From assembly GCF_002099425.1 (NCBI RefSeq), contig NW_018343987.1, positions 15,687,501-15,751,500 of the forward strand: a DNA stretch of 64,000 bases, written 5' to 3'. Below are positions 22,542-33,059 of the stretch, in pieces (position 1 is the first letter of the stretch; each line of letters starts with the position of its first letter). The notes beneath the pieces are model-generated. The model worked only from the letters and a program-made list of their open reading frames with translations. It was not told the origin of the DNA and did no database searches. A program made the translations under genes and the position numbers. The stretch is from Phascolarctos cinereus (taxonomy: Eukaryota > Chordata > Mammalia > Diprotodontia > Phascolarctidae).

Positions 22542-22720
22542 TTCACAGTAAAGTATGAGGTCAGGTATTCTGCCAAGCAGTAAGGGAAACGTGGTGTTGG
22601 GAGGCTTGAAGAGAGAAGAGAGGTTTGGAACAGCCACTATGGGGAATATGATAGATACATGACCCATCTCCATAGGGTTGGACTGTTCCTTACAAACACC
22701 AGCCAATTCTAGACCCTAAA

Positions 22721-23095
22721 TGAGCCCGTAAGCACTAACAAGCATCATCTATACCTCGAGCCAAGAGCTAACAGCCTCATCCCAGATCTGGCACAATGTC
22801 TTTTCAATCAAGATCTGGGGTAGTAACAGTGACAACGATGACATTTTGTGTTTTAAACGGTATCTCTATCTGAGCTATTCATAGCTCATCACAAGGTCCC
22901 TTTGGTTGGGTTTTTCTTGTTTTGTTTTAGCTTTCCACTCTAATTAGCTCCATAATATTCCTGGAAGGCAAGGACTCAATTAACATCTATCTATAAAGCA
23001 TCCTCTCAGTATACAGAATGGCCTTGAGTGCTATAAGGAGAATGGTTAGAGCTCTTCATTCCTCTCAGTACTCAAAGAGTTCATAGTCTAATAAC
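22721..23095. other. Mostly unique sequence
   Basis: Possible weak L2 3'-end similarity at 22935-23040 (tggaaggcaaggactcaatt). No gene seen. Confidence 0.35.
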
Positions 23096-23099
23096 TAAG

Positions 23100-23170
23100 A
23101 TTCATTCATTCATTCATTCACTCACTCAACAAATAGATGGTTAGATGTACCCAACACCCTGGGAGTGTTA
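23100..23170 (-). mobile_element. (TTCA)n plus L2 terminal fragment
   Basis: attcattcattcattcactc, the tandem end of L2 on the minus strand, then caacaaatagatggttag. Confidence 0.55.
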
Positions 23171-23204
23171 GAATAACTGCAGCTTATATGTGTAGTTGTA
23201 CGGG

Positions 23205-23440
23205 TATGTGTCATAGGAGAAGCAGTGTGAGCTAATGGAGAAGATGGCAGCTGTGCAGTCAAGAAGACCCAGATTCAATATATGATATATGATGCCCATG
23301 GGTTAGTCACTCAACCTCTACATATCCTGAGCAATTCTCCCAGACGAGAACTTAGAGACAATTTGCTGAATCTGCTGAGTGGTGCCTGCGTCCGTGAAAA
23401 CGCACATTCCTCATCCCTCCCCAAAATAGCCACCACATGG
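23205..23440 (+). mobile_element. CORE-SINE with a MAR1-type tail
   Basis: Degraded head, then ggttagtcactcaacctcta, and a tail running caattctcccagacgagaac to tgctgagtggtgcctgcgtc. This is the pattern I remember for MAR1/THER2-type elements. The tail class differs from the other SINEs here. Confidence 0.45.
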
Positions 23441-23704
23441 GTGAGAAGTCAAATGGCTCACTTGGTATCTCCCCCGTTAGTGTTACCTCCTTCTAGCTAC
23501 AGCAAGAAAACCTCAAGGAGCGGGCCTTTTGTGTATTAACAGGATGGAATAACACAGTCTATACTATGGATAGTCATTAGGGACCCTGTAGGTTAAAGAT
23601 ATGCCATGGATGAGTAATTGTGTTGCAGGAAGAGGGTTGGGCTAACCCAATCTAGCTAATAGTAATTGAAAATGAAGTGGGACTACAGAAGACCAGCAGA
23701 TAAG

Positions 23705-23931
23705 TTTCTGAGATACAGAAGAAAGAACAGTAGGTGGAGTCCTGGGTTCAACCCTCATGTCTGATATTTATTTCTTAGGTGACTCTGGGCAATTCCTTGT
23801 GAGTCTCACTGTCCTATCTGTAAAATAGGGATAACAATACTTGTACCACCTCTCTCAATGAACTAATATGAAGATGACACACACTGTGAACCTTAACATG
23901 CTATAAAGAATGTAAATTATTACCATTGTTA
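23705..23931 (+). mobile_element. MIR-type SINE
   Basis: gtcctgggttcaaccctcat, gtgactctgggcaattcctt, ctgtaaaatagggataacaa, then an L2-type tail region. Confidence 0.7.
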
Positions 23932-24177
23932 GAGGCAGCTAGGCGTTATAGTGGGTAGATTATTGGACCCATAGTCAGGAAAACCCAAGCTCAGATCCAG
24001 CCTCATACCCTTACTAGCTGTGTAACCTTTTATGGGTCACTTTACTTCAGTCTGCCTCATCTGCAAAATGGGGATAGTAATAGCACCTATCTTCCAAAGT
24101 TGTCATGAGGTTCAAATGATATAAAATTTTTAAGTGTTTTGCAAACCCTGAAGTGCCAAATATTATTGTTTATTACT
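23932..24177 (+). mobile_element. MIR/THER1-type CORE-SINE, full length
   Basis: Begins agaggcagctaggcgttata directly after the preceding SINE; core cttactagctgtgtaacctt, aaatggggatagtaatagc, tail tttttaagtgttttgcaaac. Confidence 0.8.
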
Positions 24178-24357
24178 CTCATGACCCAGCTGTACTGCTT
24201 TTATGCATTCATCATATTCTAATTTTCATTACATTGGTTTTGTAACTATCCCTAAAAGCGTTCTAGGTTGTAAGCTCTTTGAGGGCAGGAATTGTCTTTG
24301 CATCACCCACAGCACTTAGCATAGTACTCTGCCAGCATTAAACACACAATATATGTT
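24178..24357 (+). mobile_element. L2 LINE 3' end
   Basis: ttgtaagctctttgagggca at 24269-24288 and cacagcacttagcatagtac, the standard L2 terminus. Confidence 0.8.
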
Positions 24358-24690
24358 TAGGGAAAGAATCCAGGAAGAACGGGAAAAGTGCTGGAAGGGC
24401 TTCCTATCCAGAAGCTCGCACCTGATGAAGAAAGCAGTATGGAAACAATGAGGGGACTGAAGGAAGGGCTTGCCATGGGTTAAGTGACAGGTAGGAAAGA
24501 TAGCCTCAGCAGCAGTAAGCGTGGGGACAGAATAACTACCCACAAACAAGAAGCTGATGTGTCCAGCTCAAAAATTTTTTATGTCTTCCTTCTTTTTATT
24601 CTTCATCCTCGTCCAACCCCATCTACTGGCCTCATGCCCAAAAGGTAGCTGGGGGTAGCAGAGAGGAGGAGAGGAGGCTGGAGAGAAAGA
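24358..24690. other. Unique sequence, no gene seen
   Basis: No repeat or motif recognised. Confidence 0.35.
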
Positions 24691-24691
24691 G

Positions 24692-24855
24692 TTAAGGCTG
24701 TATTGGAAAAAGTCCTGGCCTGGGAATCAAAAGATCCTGGTTCTAGTCCAAGCTCGGCCATTAATTGTCTTTGTGACCCTGGGGCAAGTCCCTTCACATC
24801 CTGGACTTCAGTTTCCTCATCTGTAAAACAAGAGGTTTGGACTGCATGGGAACAT
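24692..24855 (+). mobile_element. MIR3-type SINE
   Basis: gtcctggcctgggaatcaaa, tgaccctggggcaagtccct, cagtttcctcatctgtaaaa and ggtttggactgcatggg. Confidence 0.75.
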
Positions 24856-25095
24856 CTTTATTTTATTTTTCTTAGTGGGCTGGATGACCAGAAAAACTTA
24901 TGTGTGTGGGACATAGAAACATTTTATTGATCGAAGCCTGCTAACATCACAACAGGCAGGCCACAGGAGCTGAGGAGAGGTGGTTAGGCACTGCTGGCTT
25001 ACTAGTCCATATGTTGTCACTAATTTAATTTTTAAAAATGTTTTGCTCTCACCTCTATCAGGCTGATTCTCAGAATTAAGCAGAGACTAGATGAT

Positions 25096-25215
25096 CAGCC
25101 CTAAAACTAGGCCAGTTCTGGAGTAAAGAAGATCTGGTACAAGACTTGCCTCGATACATACTAGCTCTGTGACAATGCCTAAGTCATCCACTTTCTCGGT
25201 GCTTTCACTCTGGAT
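25096..25215 (+). mobile_element. MIR-type SINE, degraded
   Basis: ctggagtaaagaagatctgg, then catactagctctgtgacaat and cctaagtcatccactttctc. Confidence 0.45.
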
Positions 25216-25224
25216 TCACATTCA

Positions 25225-25430
25225 TGCCGGCTAAGAGGGACAATAGCTCACGTTTATATAAGGCTTCAAGGTTTAACAACATGCTTTCTCTACAACAACC
25301 CTCTTCTTCCACATTAGGTAGTGGAGGTATTATTTTCTCAATTTTGCAGATGAGCCAACTGGGGCCAAGAGGTTAAATGATGCATCTATGACTCCAGGTT
25401 CAGGGCTCTTTCCATCACACCAGCTTACAC
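25225..25430 (-). mobile_element. MIR SINE
   Basis: caatagctcacgtttatata (tail side), ttttgcagatgagccaactg, aagaggttaaatgatgcatc, tttccatcacaccagctta. A partial second MIR start follows at 25434-25475. Confidence 0.65.
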
Positions 25431-25479
25431 CTCAATAATAATGGCCCACATTTATATCGGTCTTTAAGGTCTACAAGAC

Positions 25480-25656
25480 AGGTACAAAAGGGATAATGAA
25501 ATAAGGTCTTCAAAGAGTAGCCTAGATCATGGTGATAGAGCAGATGCCAGGGGGAGAAACCTACAGGTCTCAAGACAAGTGAATTTTGGATTGGAAGGTA
25601 AATACAAGCAATGAGAACACAGAACAAACCTAATCTCAGACCTAGTCAGCCACCAA
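25480..25656. other. Unrecognised sequence
   Basis: Between MIR and L1 fragments, no motif seen. Confidence 0.3.
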
Positions 25657-25657
25657 G

Positions 25658-25820
25658 TATTTATTTTTAAACTTTATTTAACATTTTATTTTTCTCCAAT
25701 TACATATAAAAACAATTTCTAACAGTCATTTTTTTAAACCTTAAGTTCCAAATTCTCTGCATCCCTCCCTCCCCTTCTCCCTCTTTGAGAAGGCAAGCAA
25801 TCTGATACAGGTTATACATG
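25658..25820 (-). mobile_element. L1-type LINE 3' end
   Basis: tttctccaattacatataaa, taagttccaaattctctgca and gcaatctgatacaggttata match, in reverse, the 3' end I remember for marsupial L1. The same family is present in plus orientation at 29213-29356. Confidence 0.55.
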
Positions 25821-25821
25821 C

Positions 25822-26700
25822 CAACAAGTAATTATTAAGTGCTTATCATCTCCGAGAAATTTTGCCAAGCATTGAAAACACAAAGAAAGCAAAACAAAAC
25901 CCCTACCCTCAAGGGGCTCACCTTCCAATGGGGAAGACAACATGAAGGTAACCATTTACACACAAGATATATATAGAAATACAGTTGTCCCTTCCACATC
26001 ACAATTTTCTCCACTGCAGTTCCAATATATCACAGGTCAGCATGAGAAATTAAATGGGAACTTGGGGGGAGTTTTGTGGAAGCTGCCAACAACACACAAA
26101 TGCCGGCAGACAACACAGAAATTTAGAAACTCAAAAATGCATAAAATATATGTATGGTACTGTATAATATCAACCAAATTTTAAAATAAAGTACTATAAA
26201 CACCTCCACAAAAGAAAAAGAAAATATTCAGATTTCTTTGGTATGAAGGGACAGCCAAAAAATTTTACACAGATTTTCCTGATCGAAGGGGCTCCCATCT
26301 CTAACCCCCAAGGTGTGGAAGGGATAGCTGGAGAAGGGAATCTCAAAGGGGAACACAGAGGGACTTGGAAACACCTCCTGCAGAAATCTGGACTTGAGCT
26401 GAGTCCTGAAAGAAGCCAAGGCAGCCAGGAGGCAGAGATAAGGAAGGAAAGCATTTCAGGAATGGGAGACAGCCAGTATAAAAGCAAAGAGATGAGAGAT
26501 GAAGTGCTGTGTGCCCAGAATAGCAAGGAGGCTTCTATGTCTGGATTGTAGGGTACACAGAGGAAAGTGAATAGAGAGCCTTGAAGAGAAAGGGAAAGGT
26601 CGCATGCATATGCCCAGGTATCAATGCAGTGGAGGGAGAGAAGTCCAACAGTCATGAATTGAGAGAGGAGGCAAAGGGGAAGAGCAGGCAGGTGGTCCTT
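25822..26700 (-). mobile_element. L2 LINE 3' part, split by a DNA transposon
   Basis: 25822-25980 is the L2 terminus and 26331-26700 resumes in order (gcagccaggaggcagagata, aagagatgagagatgaagtg). The 153-codon minus frame at 26194-26655, the longest in the window, crosses the L2/transposon junction and is fortuitous. Confidence 0.8.
25982..26330 (+). mobile_element. Tigger-type (Tc1/mariner) MITE
   Basis: 349 bp with matching terminal inverted repeats: cagttgtcccttccacatca at the left and, read in reverse, cagctatcccttccacacct at the right, both starting CAG. A TA lies directly before the left end (25980-25981). No transposase is encoded, so it is a non-autonomous derivative. It sits cleanly inside an L2 (-), so it inserted after that L2. 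Confidence 0.75.
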
Positions 26701-26754
26701 AAAATGTCAATTTTCCATTGCAATCTTTCACCAGTTATACAAGACTGAACAGGA

Positions 26755-26905
26755 GGAGATGAGTGGATAAGCTATTCACATTCTACAGCAAGGAAACCAA
26801 GGCACAGAGGGGTTGAAAAATTACCCAAGAATGTACAGAAAGAGAATGGCAAAGCCAGAATTAAACAGATTCCTGAACCCCTCTAATCCTTCCCCAATTC
26901 ATTGA
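26755..26905 (-). mobile_element. MIR-type SINE
   Basis: gcaaggaaaccaaggcacag, aaattacccaagaatgtaca and aatggcaaagccagaattaa. Confidence 0.6.
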
Positions 26906-26937
26906 GTGTTTTTTTTTCCAGTGAACTGTATTCTTTG

Positions 26938-27181
26938 GAGAAGCTAGGTGATGCAGTAGACAGAGTGCTGGACTGGAGTTACAAAGACCTCATTTCAAAT
27001 CTGGCCTCAGACTCTTATTAGCTGTGTGACTCTGGACAATTCATTTCACTCTGTTTGCCTCAGTTTCCTCTTCTGCAAAATGAGCTGGAGAACGAAATGG
27101 CAAACTACTCCAGTATCTCTGCCAAGAAAATCCCAAATGGGGTCACAAAGAGTTGGACGTGACTGAAAGAAGACTGAACAA
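26938..27181 (+). mobile_element. CORE-SINE with RTE/BovB-type tail, full length
   Basis: Head gagaagctaggtgatgcagt, core, gctggagaacgaaatggcaa, ggggtcacaaagagttggac and end gactgaacaa. Confidence 0.85.
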
Positions 27182-27217
27182 GGTGTTCCTTATCTTGATG
27201 AAGAACAAAGCATTTTT

Positions 27218-27312
27218 TCCCACCACATTGTAAGCTCCTTGAGGACAGGAATCATGTCTGGTTCACCCTTGCATCTCTTCATTGCTGCATGTAGGTATTT
27301 ATTTAATCAACA
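27218..27312 (+). mobile_element. L2 LINE 3' end fragment
   Basis: cattgtaagctccttgagga (27226-27245) and tcatgtctggttcaccctt. Confidence 0.7.
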
Positions 27313-27499
27313 CTTATTTTTAATTGTAGGCTGATCAAACTAAAAAACAACTACTCATAAAAATGTGTCTCTCTGCAAGCCATCAGAACTCTGTGAGTAA
27401 TTAGAGTTCTAGTGGGAAGATAATGAATAGTCTGGGCAACCTACAATGTCTTCGAAAAGTCATGTTTCAACGCTTTTCTTTTCACACACTCAGGAACTT

Positions 27500-27657
27500 A
27501 GGTAATGATAATCATTAGAGTCCTATAGCATTTTACAGGTTACAAAGTGCTTTCACATACATTATGTCATTAGATGCTCACAGGAACTTTACAAGGTAGG
27601 CAGGGAAAGCACCATTGTCACTGGTCTTTCAAATGAAGAAGCTGAAACTCGTACAAT
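27500..27657 (-). mobile_element. MIR SINE, tail side
   Basis: gcattttacaggttacaaag, cacatacattatgtcattag and gatgctcacaggaac: the classical MIR 3' half on the minus strand. Confidence 0.7.
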
Positions 27658-27845
27658 GGAAACAGAGCTAAGATTTACAGTCAAAAGATCCTTGATTAAA
27701 ACCCAAATTGGCTATATAATACCTGTGGGACTTTAGGCAATCCATTAACACACCTCTGTGCCTCAGTTCTGTCATCTGTAAAATGGGGGGGGTTGTTAGA
27801 TTAGATGACCCTAAGGTTGCTTCTGTCTTTAAATCTCTGATCTTA
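27658..27845 (+). mobile_element. MIR3-type SINE
   Basis: gcctcagttctgtcatctgt, aaaatgggg, then the L3-type end ttagattagatgaccctaag. Confidence 0.7.
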
Positions 27846-27847
27846 GA

Positions 27848-27965
27848 AGCCAGTTGTTGTCCATCCTTCGTTCTTGAAGAGGACCAATGATATCACAAGG
27901 TTGATGTCTTGACTTCCCTGAAACCACACCTGACTCAGACCTATGTCTCCTCGGCTTTCCAAACT
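27848..27965 (+). mobile_element. Unclassified interspersed repeat A, copy 2 (partial)
   Basis: ccatccttcgttcttgaaga and cttgacttccctgaaacc correspond to the start of the element at 3440-3597; the rest diverges. Confidence 0.45.
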
Positions 27966-28010
27966 GTATTCTTGTGGAGTCTAAGGAATTAGGGTTGAAT
28001 TCTGGCTCTT

Positions 28011-28267
28011 TTGTTGTTCCGTCATCTTTCAGTCATGTCGGACTATTTGTGACCCCATTTGGGGTTTTCTGGGCAAAGAACCTGGAGTGGCTTGCCATTT
28101 CCTTCTCCAGCTCATTTTACTGATGAGAAAACTGAGGCAAACCGGGTTAAGTGACTTGCCCAGAGTCACACAGCTAATAAGTGTCTGAGGCCAGATTTGA
28201 ACTCAGGAATATGAGTCTTCTTGACTCCAGGCCTGGCATGTTCTCCACTGTGCTATTTAGCTGCCCT
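28011..28267 (-). mobile_element. CORE-SINE with RTE/BovB-type tail, full length
   Basis: Reverse order: tttcagtcatgtcggactat, gccatttccttctccagctc, gtgacttgcccagagtcaca, ccaggcctggcatgttct and head tgctatttagctgccct. It is inserted into an older MIR-like region. Confidence 0.85.
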
Positions 28268-28289
28268 CAAATAAGGGTAATAAATACTG

Positions 28290-28560
28290 ACATCATGAAA
28301 AGTGTCATGTTTGGAATTAGAGGACTTGGGTTTGAATTCTGGCAATTATCTTTGCAACTTTAGGTACATGATTGTAGCCTTGTCCTTAAAATGAAGGAGT
28401 TGAACTAGTCCCATAAGATCCTTTCCAGCTCTAAATCTAGAATTCTGCTTGTAGCAGCAGTCTTTGGGGCTGTAACCTCTCTGAGCTTCAGTTTTCTTAT
28501 CTATAAAATGAGCACAATAAACTCTGAATTATCTGACTCACTGGATTATTGTGAAGAAAA
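28290..28560 (+). mobile_element. MIR3-type and MIR-type SINE fragments
   Basis: 28290-28445: gacttgggtttgaattctgg and L3-type end gatcctttccagctctaaat. 28465-28560: ctctgagcttcagttttctt, tataaaatgagcacaataaa. Confidence 0.6.
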
Positions 28561-28574
28561 CATTTCCTAAATCG

Positions 28575-28990
28575 AAAAGTAAATGTGAGTGGTCATTGTT
28601 CATTCATTTATTCAGACCGCAATTAGGGAAGTCACAAAATGTGGGTTTCATATTAAATAGTCTTTCTAGTTGTAAAGAAGTAGAAGCTGAGCCAGAAAGA
28701 GGAGTGAGAAGGATAGGAAATGGATGGAGATGCAGGTGTAGAACCAGACATAGAAATTATTCACTGGCTGTTTACAACAGCCCACTGGGAGACCATGACA
28801 CTCCACAAGGGCTAATTCCCCATTTTTTCCTCAACACATCACAAAGCCGCAAGTGAATAATCATTCCCAGATACCAGCAGGGGACCAAATGCAATGGACT
28901 TTGGTCTAAAAGCACATGCAAAATCAGGCAAGAAAAAAAAAATCACCCACTATTTAACTACCACACTGACACAAACTATAAATGGAGGCA
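28575..28990. other. Unique sequence, possible conserved non-coding block
   Basis: Repeat-free. A short A-run lies at 28931-28940. No open frame with splice context was recognised. Confidence 0.3.
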
Positions 28991-28994
28991 GCAG

Positions 28995-29852
28995 CCAATG
29001 CTGAGGGATGGGAGACCCAGGAATTAGCCATCATACCCAATCAGTTGCTAAGACTTATCAAGTCTACTCCCAAAAGCTCTCTCGCATCTGTTGTAGCCTC
29101 ACTTGGCTACCACTCTATTTCAGGACTTTATCCTCTCTCCTCAGACTATTATTACAAAACCTCCCAGCACCCTTTCTCTTCCTCCAATCAACATTCAGAG
29201 AAAAAGGTATGGAGCCTGAATGCACATCCGAGCACATGACTTTCTCTTTATTGTTGTTTATTCTTTCTCGTGGTTTTTCCCTTTGGTTCTAATTCTTCTT
29301 TACAATGTGACTAATGTGGAAATATGTTTAAAAAAAAAAGAAAAAGAAATAAAAAAGAAGCTTCCATGGCTTACTCTTGTCTCGAGCATAATATGCAAAC
29401 ACTCCTCTGTGTGGCATTTCAAGCCTTTTAAGATCTTACTCCAGCCTCTTTCTAGGGCCTAGGATATTGGTTCATTTACTCCCCTTCAGACTAAACCGAA
29501 CGACTTGCTGCTCCCCATCTGTGACATTCCATCTCCGATTTCCACGCCTGCTGTCCCCCAAGGTTGGAATAAAAACCCTCCTTGTCTCTACCTCTTAAAA
29601 ACTGTTAGCTCCCTTCAAGGTTCAGTGCAAGCACCACCAACAGCACACAGCCTTTCCCAATTCCTCTCCCAAGCTATTGCATCTCCCACCTTTCAACCTT
29701 TGGTTTACTGTATACATATTCTGCATTTACTGATACATGTTCTCCCCACATTCGAAGGTAAGGTCTTTGAGGGCAAGACATTGGTTTTCTAACTTTACAA
29801 CTCCATTCCCTAACACATAGCAGGTGCTTAGTAACTGCTTATTGAGTTAAGT
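28995..29852 (+). mobile_element. L2 LINE 3' part, split by an L1-type tail
   Basis: atcagttgctaagacttatc and ctctcgcatctgttgtagcc match the RT C-terminal region. After the insertion L2 resumes at about 29362 and runs to the terminus (cataacacatagcaggtgct-like, near 29815). Confidence 0.7.
29213..29356 (+). mobile_element. L1-type LINE 3' end with poly(A)
   Basis: gtgactaatgtggaaatatg followed by an A-rich tail (29330-29356). Same family as 25658-25820, opposite orientation. Inserted into the L2. Confidence 0.55.
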
Positions 29853-30157
29853 GAATTGTTCTGAACCCTAGAGAAGGAGCAAGATGGCAGCTATAGAGAC
29901 CTCCTCCAAATCAGTGGATGATTGAACATTGTAGTTTTCCCTGGGTGACTCAGAGTCAGCAGGCACCGCAGAGAGCAGGTACTCTCTACCTGAAATCAAT
30001 TCTGAGGCAGCTGGAGGGCAGGGCCAGCCCCTCACAGGCAGGCGCAAGAATATGTATGTACTCAGAACATGCTTGGCAAATTAACAGAATTCTTTGCTAG
30101 ACGTGGTCAATCTCACTATCAAACTCCCGCAGCCTGACCCCAGGACCTCACTTCCTG
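29853..30157. other. Unique sequence, no gene seen
   Basis: Moderately GC-rich, no repeat recognised. Confidence 0.35.
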
Positions 30158-30465
30158 CTAGGCAAGTTAGATGGTGCAGTGAATAGAGAATTGGACCTGG
30201 AGTCAGGAAGGCCTGAATTCAAATCTAGCCTCAGACACTTACTAGCTGTGTGACCCTGGGCAAGTGCCTTCACCTCTGTTTGCCTCGATTTCCATTCTGT
30301 AAAATGGGTATTATAATAATAGCACCTACCTTGCAGCTTGTTGTGAGGATCAAATGAGGTAATATAAAGCTCTTAGCACACTGTCTGGCACATAATAAGC
30401 ACTATGTAAATGCTAGTTATTATGATCATTATTGTTATTATTATTACTACTACTAGACCCTCTGA
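30158..30465 (+). mobile_element. MIR/THER1-type CORE-SINE, full length, with TTA-rich end
   Basis: aggcaagttagatggtgcag, ctgtgtgaccctgggcaagt, aatagcacctaccttgcagc, gcacactgtctggcacataa, then (TTA)n to 30455. Confidence 0.85.
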
Positions 30466-31370
30466 CTTTGCTGATCTTCGTCTCCAGACTGTTTCTACTC
30501 TAGAGATCACCTGTAGTCCTTCAGTCCCACAGCCTGCAGCCCAGTTGCCCATCTGAGCTTTTGTCACAAACTGCGCCTGGCCCCTCCCTACCCATGAAGC
30601 ATCCATTAGAGCAGGCAGGCTTCAACCAATGACATAGAAACTCACCTCGCCCCCCTTCCACACCTCCATCTACAGATCATGAAAGGTTCTTGTAAAGTAG
30701 GAAGAAATCTGCATTGAGCGCCAGGAAATACAGGAGGACAAATGACCCGCAGAATCCCTTCCAGTTCCAAACAACTCAAACAGGAGCAGACCTGAGTACC
30801 AATCTCACCTGTTTCGTTTTTGTTCCTTGTTATTGGATGCTTACCAAGGAGGAGGCAGGGGAGAACAGGCATAATACGGGCGATGAGGCCTGCTACACTC
30901 ACCTTTCTTCCAGGGAGGCCAGGGAATCCTGAGCTACCTTCCTTCACACAGAAGGGGCTTGTCAAGGCTGATGAAGCAGCCTGTAAGGAATGAGCTGAGC
31001 ATATGCCAGGGGAGTCCTAAGTGCTAAGAGTAAGCTCTCCCCAGAGGTGCATAGCCATCTCAAGGAGTCCAGGGGATTTCCAGCAAACAGGATTGGCCAG
31101 CAAGCAAAACACTCCTCTTCTGGATAACAGAAAATAAGACTGCGCTATAGGGCAAGAGGGAGAAATCCAGGTTATTCTAAATACCAGGCTCCTAGGATTT
31201 CTCTCCATTTCCATCTGTGGTTGTCCAATTCTGGCCACTTCTATTTCTGCTTTGTATAGATAAGAGGATCATCTGAGGCCCATTGTTTTGTATGTTTGCT
31301 TACCCTGTTATTCCAAGGAAGAGCATCTTTGTCTGGAATTAAATAATCTCATGACCAGGACCAAGGACCA
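30466..31370. other. Unique sequence, no gene seen
   Basis: Long repeat-poor block. The 107-codon minus frame at 30642-30965 has no recognisable domain. Confidence 0.4.
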
Positions 31371-31466
31371 GATAGAATATTGGTAAAGCACTTAGTACTG
31401 TGCCTAGACCATAGCAGGTGCTTAATAAACGTGTGTTCCCTTCTCCTTCCCCTTCCCCTTGTTCCC
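31371..31466 (+). mobile_element. MIR/L2-type terminus plus (CCTTCC)-rich tract
   Basis: gtaaagcacttagtactgtg, gcaggtgcttaataaacg, then pyrimidine repeats to 31466. Confidence 0.6.
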
Positions 31467-31700
31467 TTTTGCAATTAGAAGTGAGAATGCCTTGAGGCGA
31501 TGGATGCCAAATGTGCAGCTCCAAAAAACAGATGATTATGAACTGATTGTGGTAGGAAATGTCTAGTTTGAATCCACCATCCAGAGTGAGTGTGTAAATG
31601 GATAATCCAGAAGGAGTAACAACATTAGAGTTGGGTCCCATCGTTGAGAAAATCACAGTAACAAAAATCATCTAACTATCCATCTTATCCAACCATTCAT
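31467..31700. other. Unique sequence
   Basis: A 110-codon minus frame (31339-31671) crosses the junction with the preceding SINE end and is not a credible gene. Confidence 0.35.
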
Positions 31701-31704
31701 CCAT

Positions 31705-31890
31705 CTATTCTGCATTCAATAAACACTTATTGAATATCAACTATTTATGAAGCCCTGAAGGGCAATGATCTTTGGATCATGTGACCTGCACCATCAAGAA
31801 GTTTACAATCCAAAAATCTATCCAACACTGCATAAGGTAACCTCTCAATAATGCTTATTGATTGAATGAATGGATGGATATTGAATGAAT
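31705..31890 (-). mobile_element. L2 LINE terminal fragments
   Basis: cattcaataaacacttattg and agaagtttacaatccaaaaa on the minus strand; a short plus-strand-like end (aatgcttattgattgaatga) follows. Confidence 0.6.
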
Positions 31891-32061
31891 CCATGTTGAA
31901 TAAATTCCTAAATACCCCCCCATAAGGCCAGCCTTCAAGATGTACCAATCAAAGATGTATCAGCAGCAACAGGATATATTAAAGTGGCCATGTATATGGG
32001 ACAGCCAAGTCCCAGGAGCTTCCACTCCATAACTAAGCATTCATGGAATTCCTTGAGAATG

Positions 32062-32210
32062 CAGTCCCCTGGTACAATGGAAACAGCACTGGACATTGGC
32101 TAAAACATTTAACCTCTTCATCCTTCAGTTTCTTCACCTGCAAAATGAGGTAGTTGGATTAGAGGGTCTCTGAGGATCCTTCCAGATCCAAATCTATGAT
32201 TCTTATGTGG
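32062..32210 (+). mobile_element. MIR3-type SINE
   Basis: acaatggaaacagcactgga, cagtttcttcacctgcaaaa, ttggattagagggtctctga and aatctatgattct. Confidence 0.8.
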
Positions 32211-32299
32211 AAAATACGAAGTCTCGCACATGTGCCCCAATGCCCTGGAATCGTGCTGACATCCTTTCTAGGGAGAATCAAGATCTGACCAGCTAGTTC

Positions 32300-32512
32300 A
32301 AGGCAGGTTGGTGTAGCAGGAAGACCACTGCATCTGGAGTCTGAGGGCCTTGTTTGGAACTCTTGCTATTCCAAATACTACCTATAAGACTTTAGAAGAC
32401 TCATTATACCTCTCAGAGCTCTAGCTTCCCCATCTGTAAGAGGAGTCGGACTGAGGTCCGACTTCTAAGGTCCCTTCCAGATCTAATTTCATGATCCTGA
32501 GATTCTGAGGTG
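32300..32512 (+). mobile_element. MIR3-type SINE
   Basis: aggaagaccactgcatctgg, ctagcttccccatctgtaag and gtcccttccagatctaattt followed by tgatcctgagattctgag. Confidence 0.8.
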
Positions 32513-32574
32513 TTAGAGACTTAATTTGTTGCCTTTCCCAGGATTTCTGGGAGAGGCAATGCTTAATATGCATC

Positions 32575-32693
32575 TCCTCCATTAGACTGTAAGCTCCTTG
32601 AGGGCAGAAACTGTCTTTTGTCTCTTTTTTGTATCCCCAGTGCTTAGCACATAGTATACACTTAATAAATATTTATTGGTTGATTGATTGACT
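32575..32693 (+). mobile_element. L2 LINE 3' end
   Basis: attagactgtaagctccttg (32582-32601), tgtatccccagtgcttagca and ataaatatttattggttgat. Confidence 0.9.
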
Positions 32694-32827
32694 AATGTAA
32701 AATAATGCATCATTAATAGTTAAATTTAAGGCATTGAAAGGAAACCTATTTGGGGGATGGGGTCCATCACATAGGTATAAGGCTTGCAGTGAACAAGAAA
32801 ATAGGCACTATGGATGGTTGAAAAAGT

Positions 32828-32956
32828 ATTAAAATAAAAAGACCAGGATTTAAATCTTTGCTCTGCTTGGGTGACTCAGAGCTCAGTAAAATAAGGAATT
32901 TAGATTAAATGGTCTCTGAACTCCCTTCCAATTCTAAAATCCGATAATCTGAAAAT
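32828..32956 (+). mobile_element. MIR3-type SINE, internally shortened
   Basis: agaccaggatttaaatcttt, ttgggtgactcagagctcag, then the L3-type end ggtctctgaactcccttcca. Confidence 0.65.
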
Positions 32957-33059
32957 CTTCTAATCCCATAAACCTTGCCCTCTTAGGTGCCATTTTATAT
33001 CACCACTATCCCATCTCAGTCCCAGAACCACCTCAACTGAGCCACCTCCCCTCATACAA

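Larger units (their letters stand above)
20230..22720 (-). mobile_element. Longest minus-strand L2 LINE copy in the window
   Basis: From the 3' terminus (aaaaacacttattctggacc) through the 3' coding region, the YADD-side motif (ttgcatagaggtgaccattg at 21279-21298, reverse of NGHLYA-type codons) and the GPPQG-side motif (gaccaagggggaccctttg) to far-upstream ORF2. SINEs at 21990-22155 and 22271-22541 interrupt it. Frames are broken; length is about 2 kb without insertions. Confidence 0.85.

Noticed and set aside
23101-23130. Tetranucleotide (TTCA)n as a separate microsatellite of note
   Set aside because: It is the ordinary tandem end of an L2 copy.
26194-26655. Longest open frame in the window (153 codons, minus)
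   Set aside because: It runs through the junction of a Tigger-type MITE and an L2 copy; the sequence is Leu/Ser-rich with no domain and is explained by the two repeats.
28881-28900. CTCF-like match ccagcaggggacc
   Set aside because: Only about 11 of 14 core positions agree; expected by chance in 64 kb.
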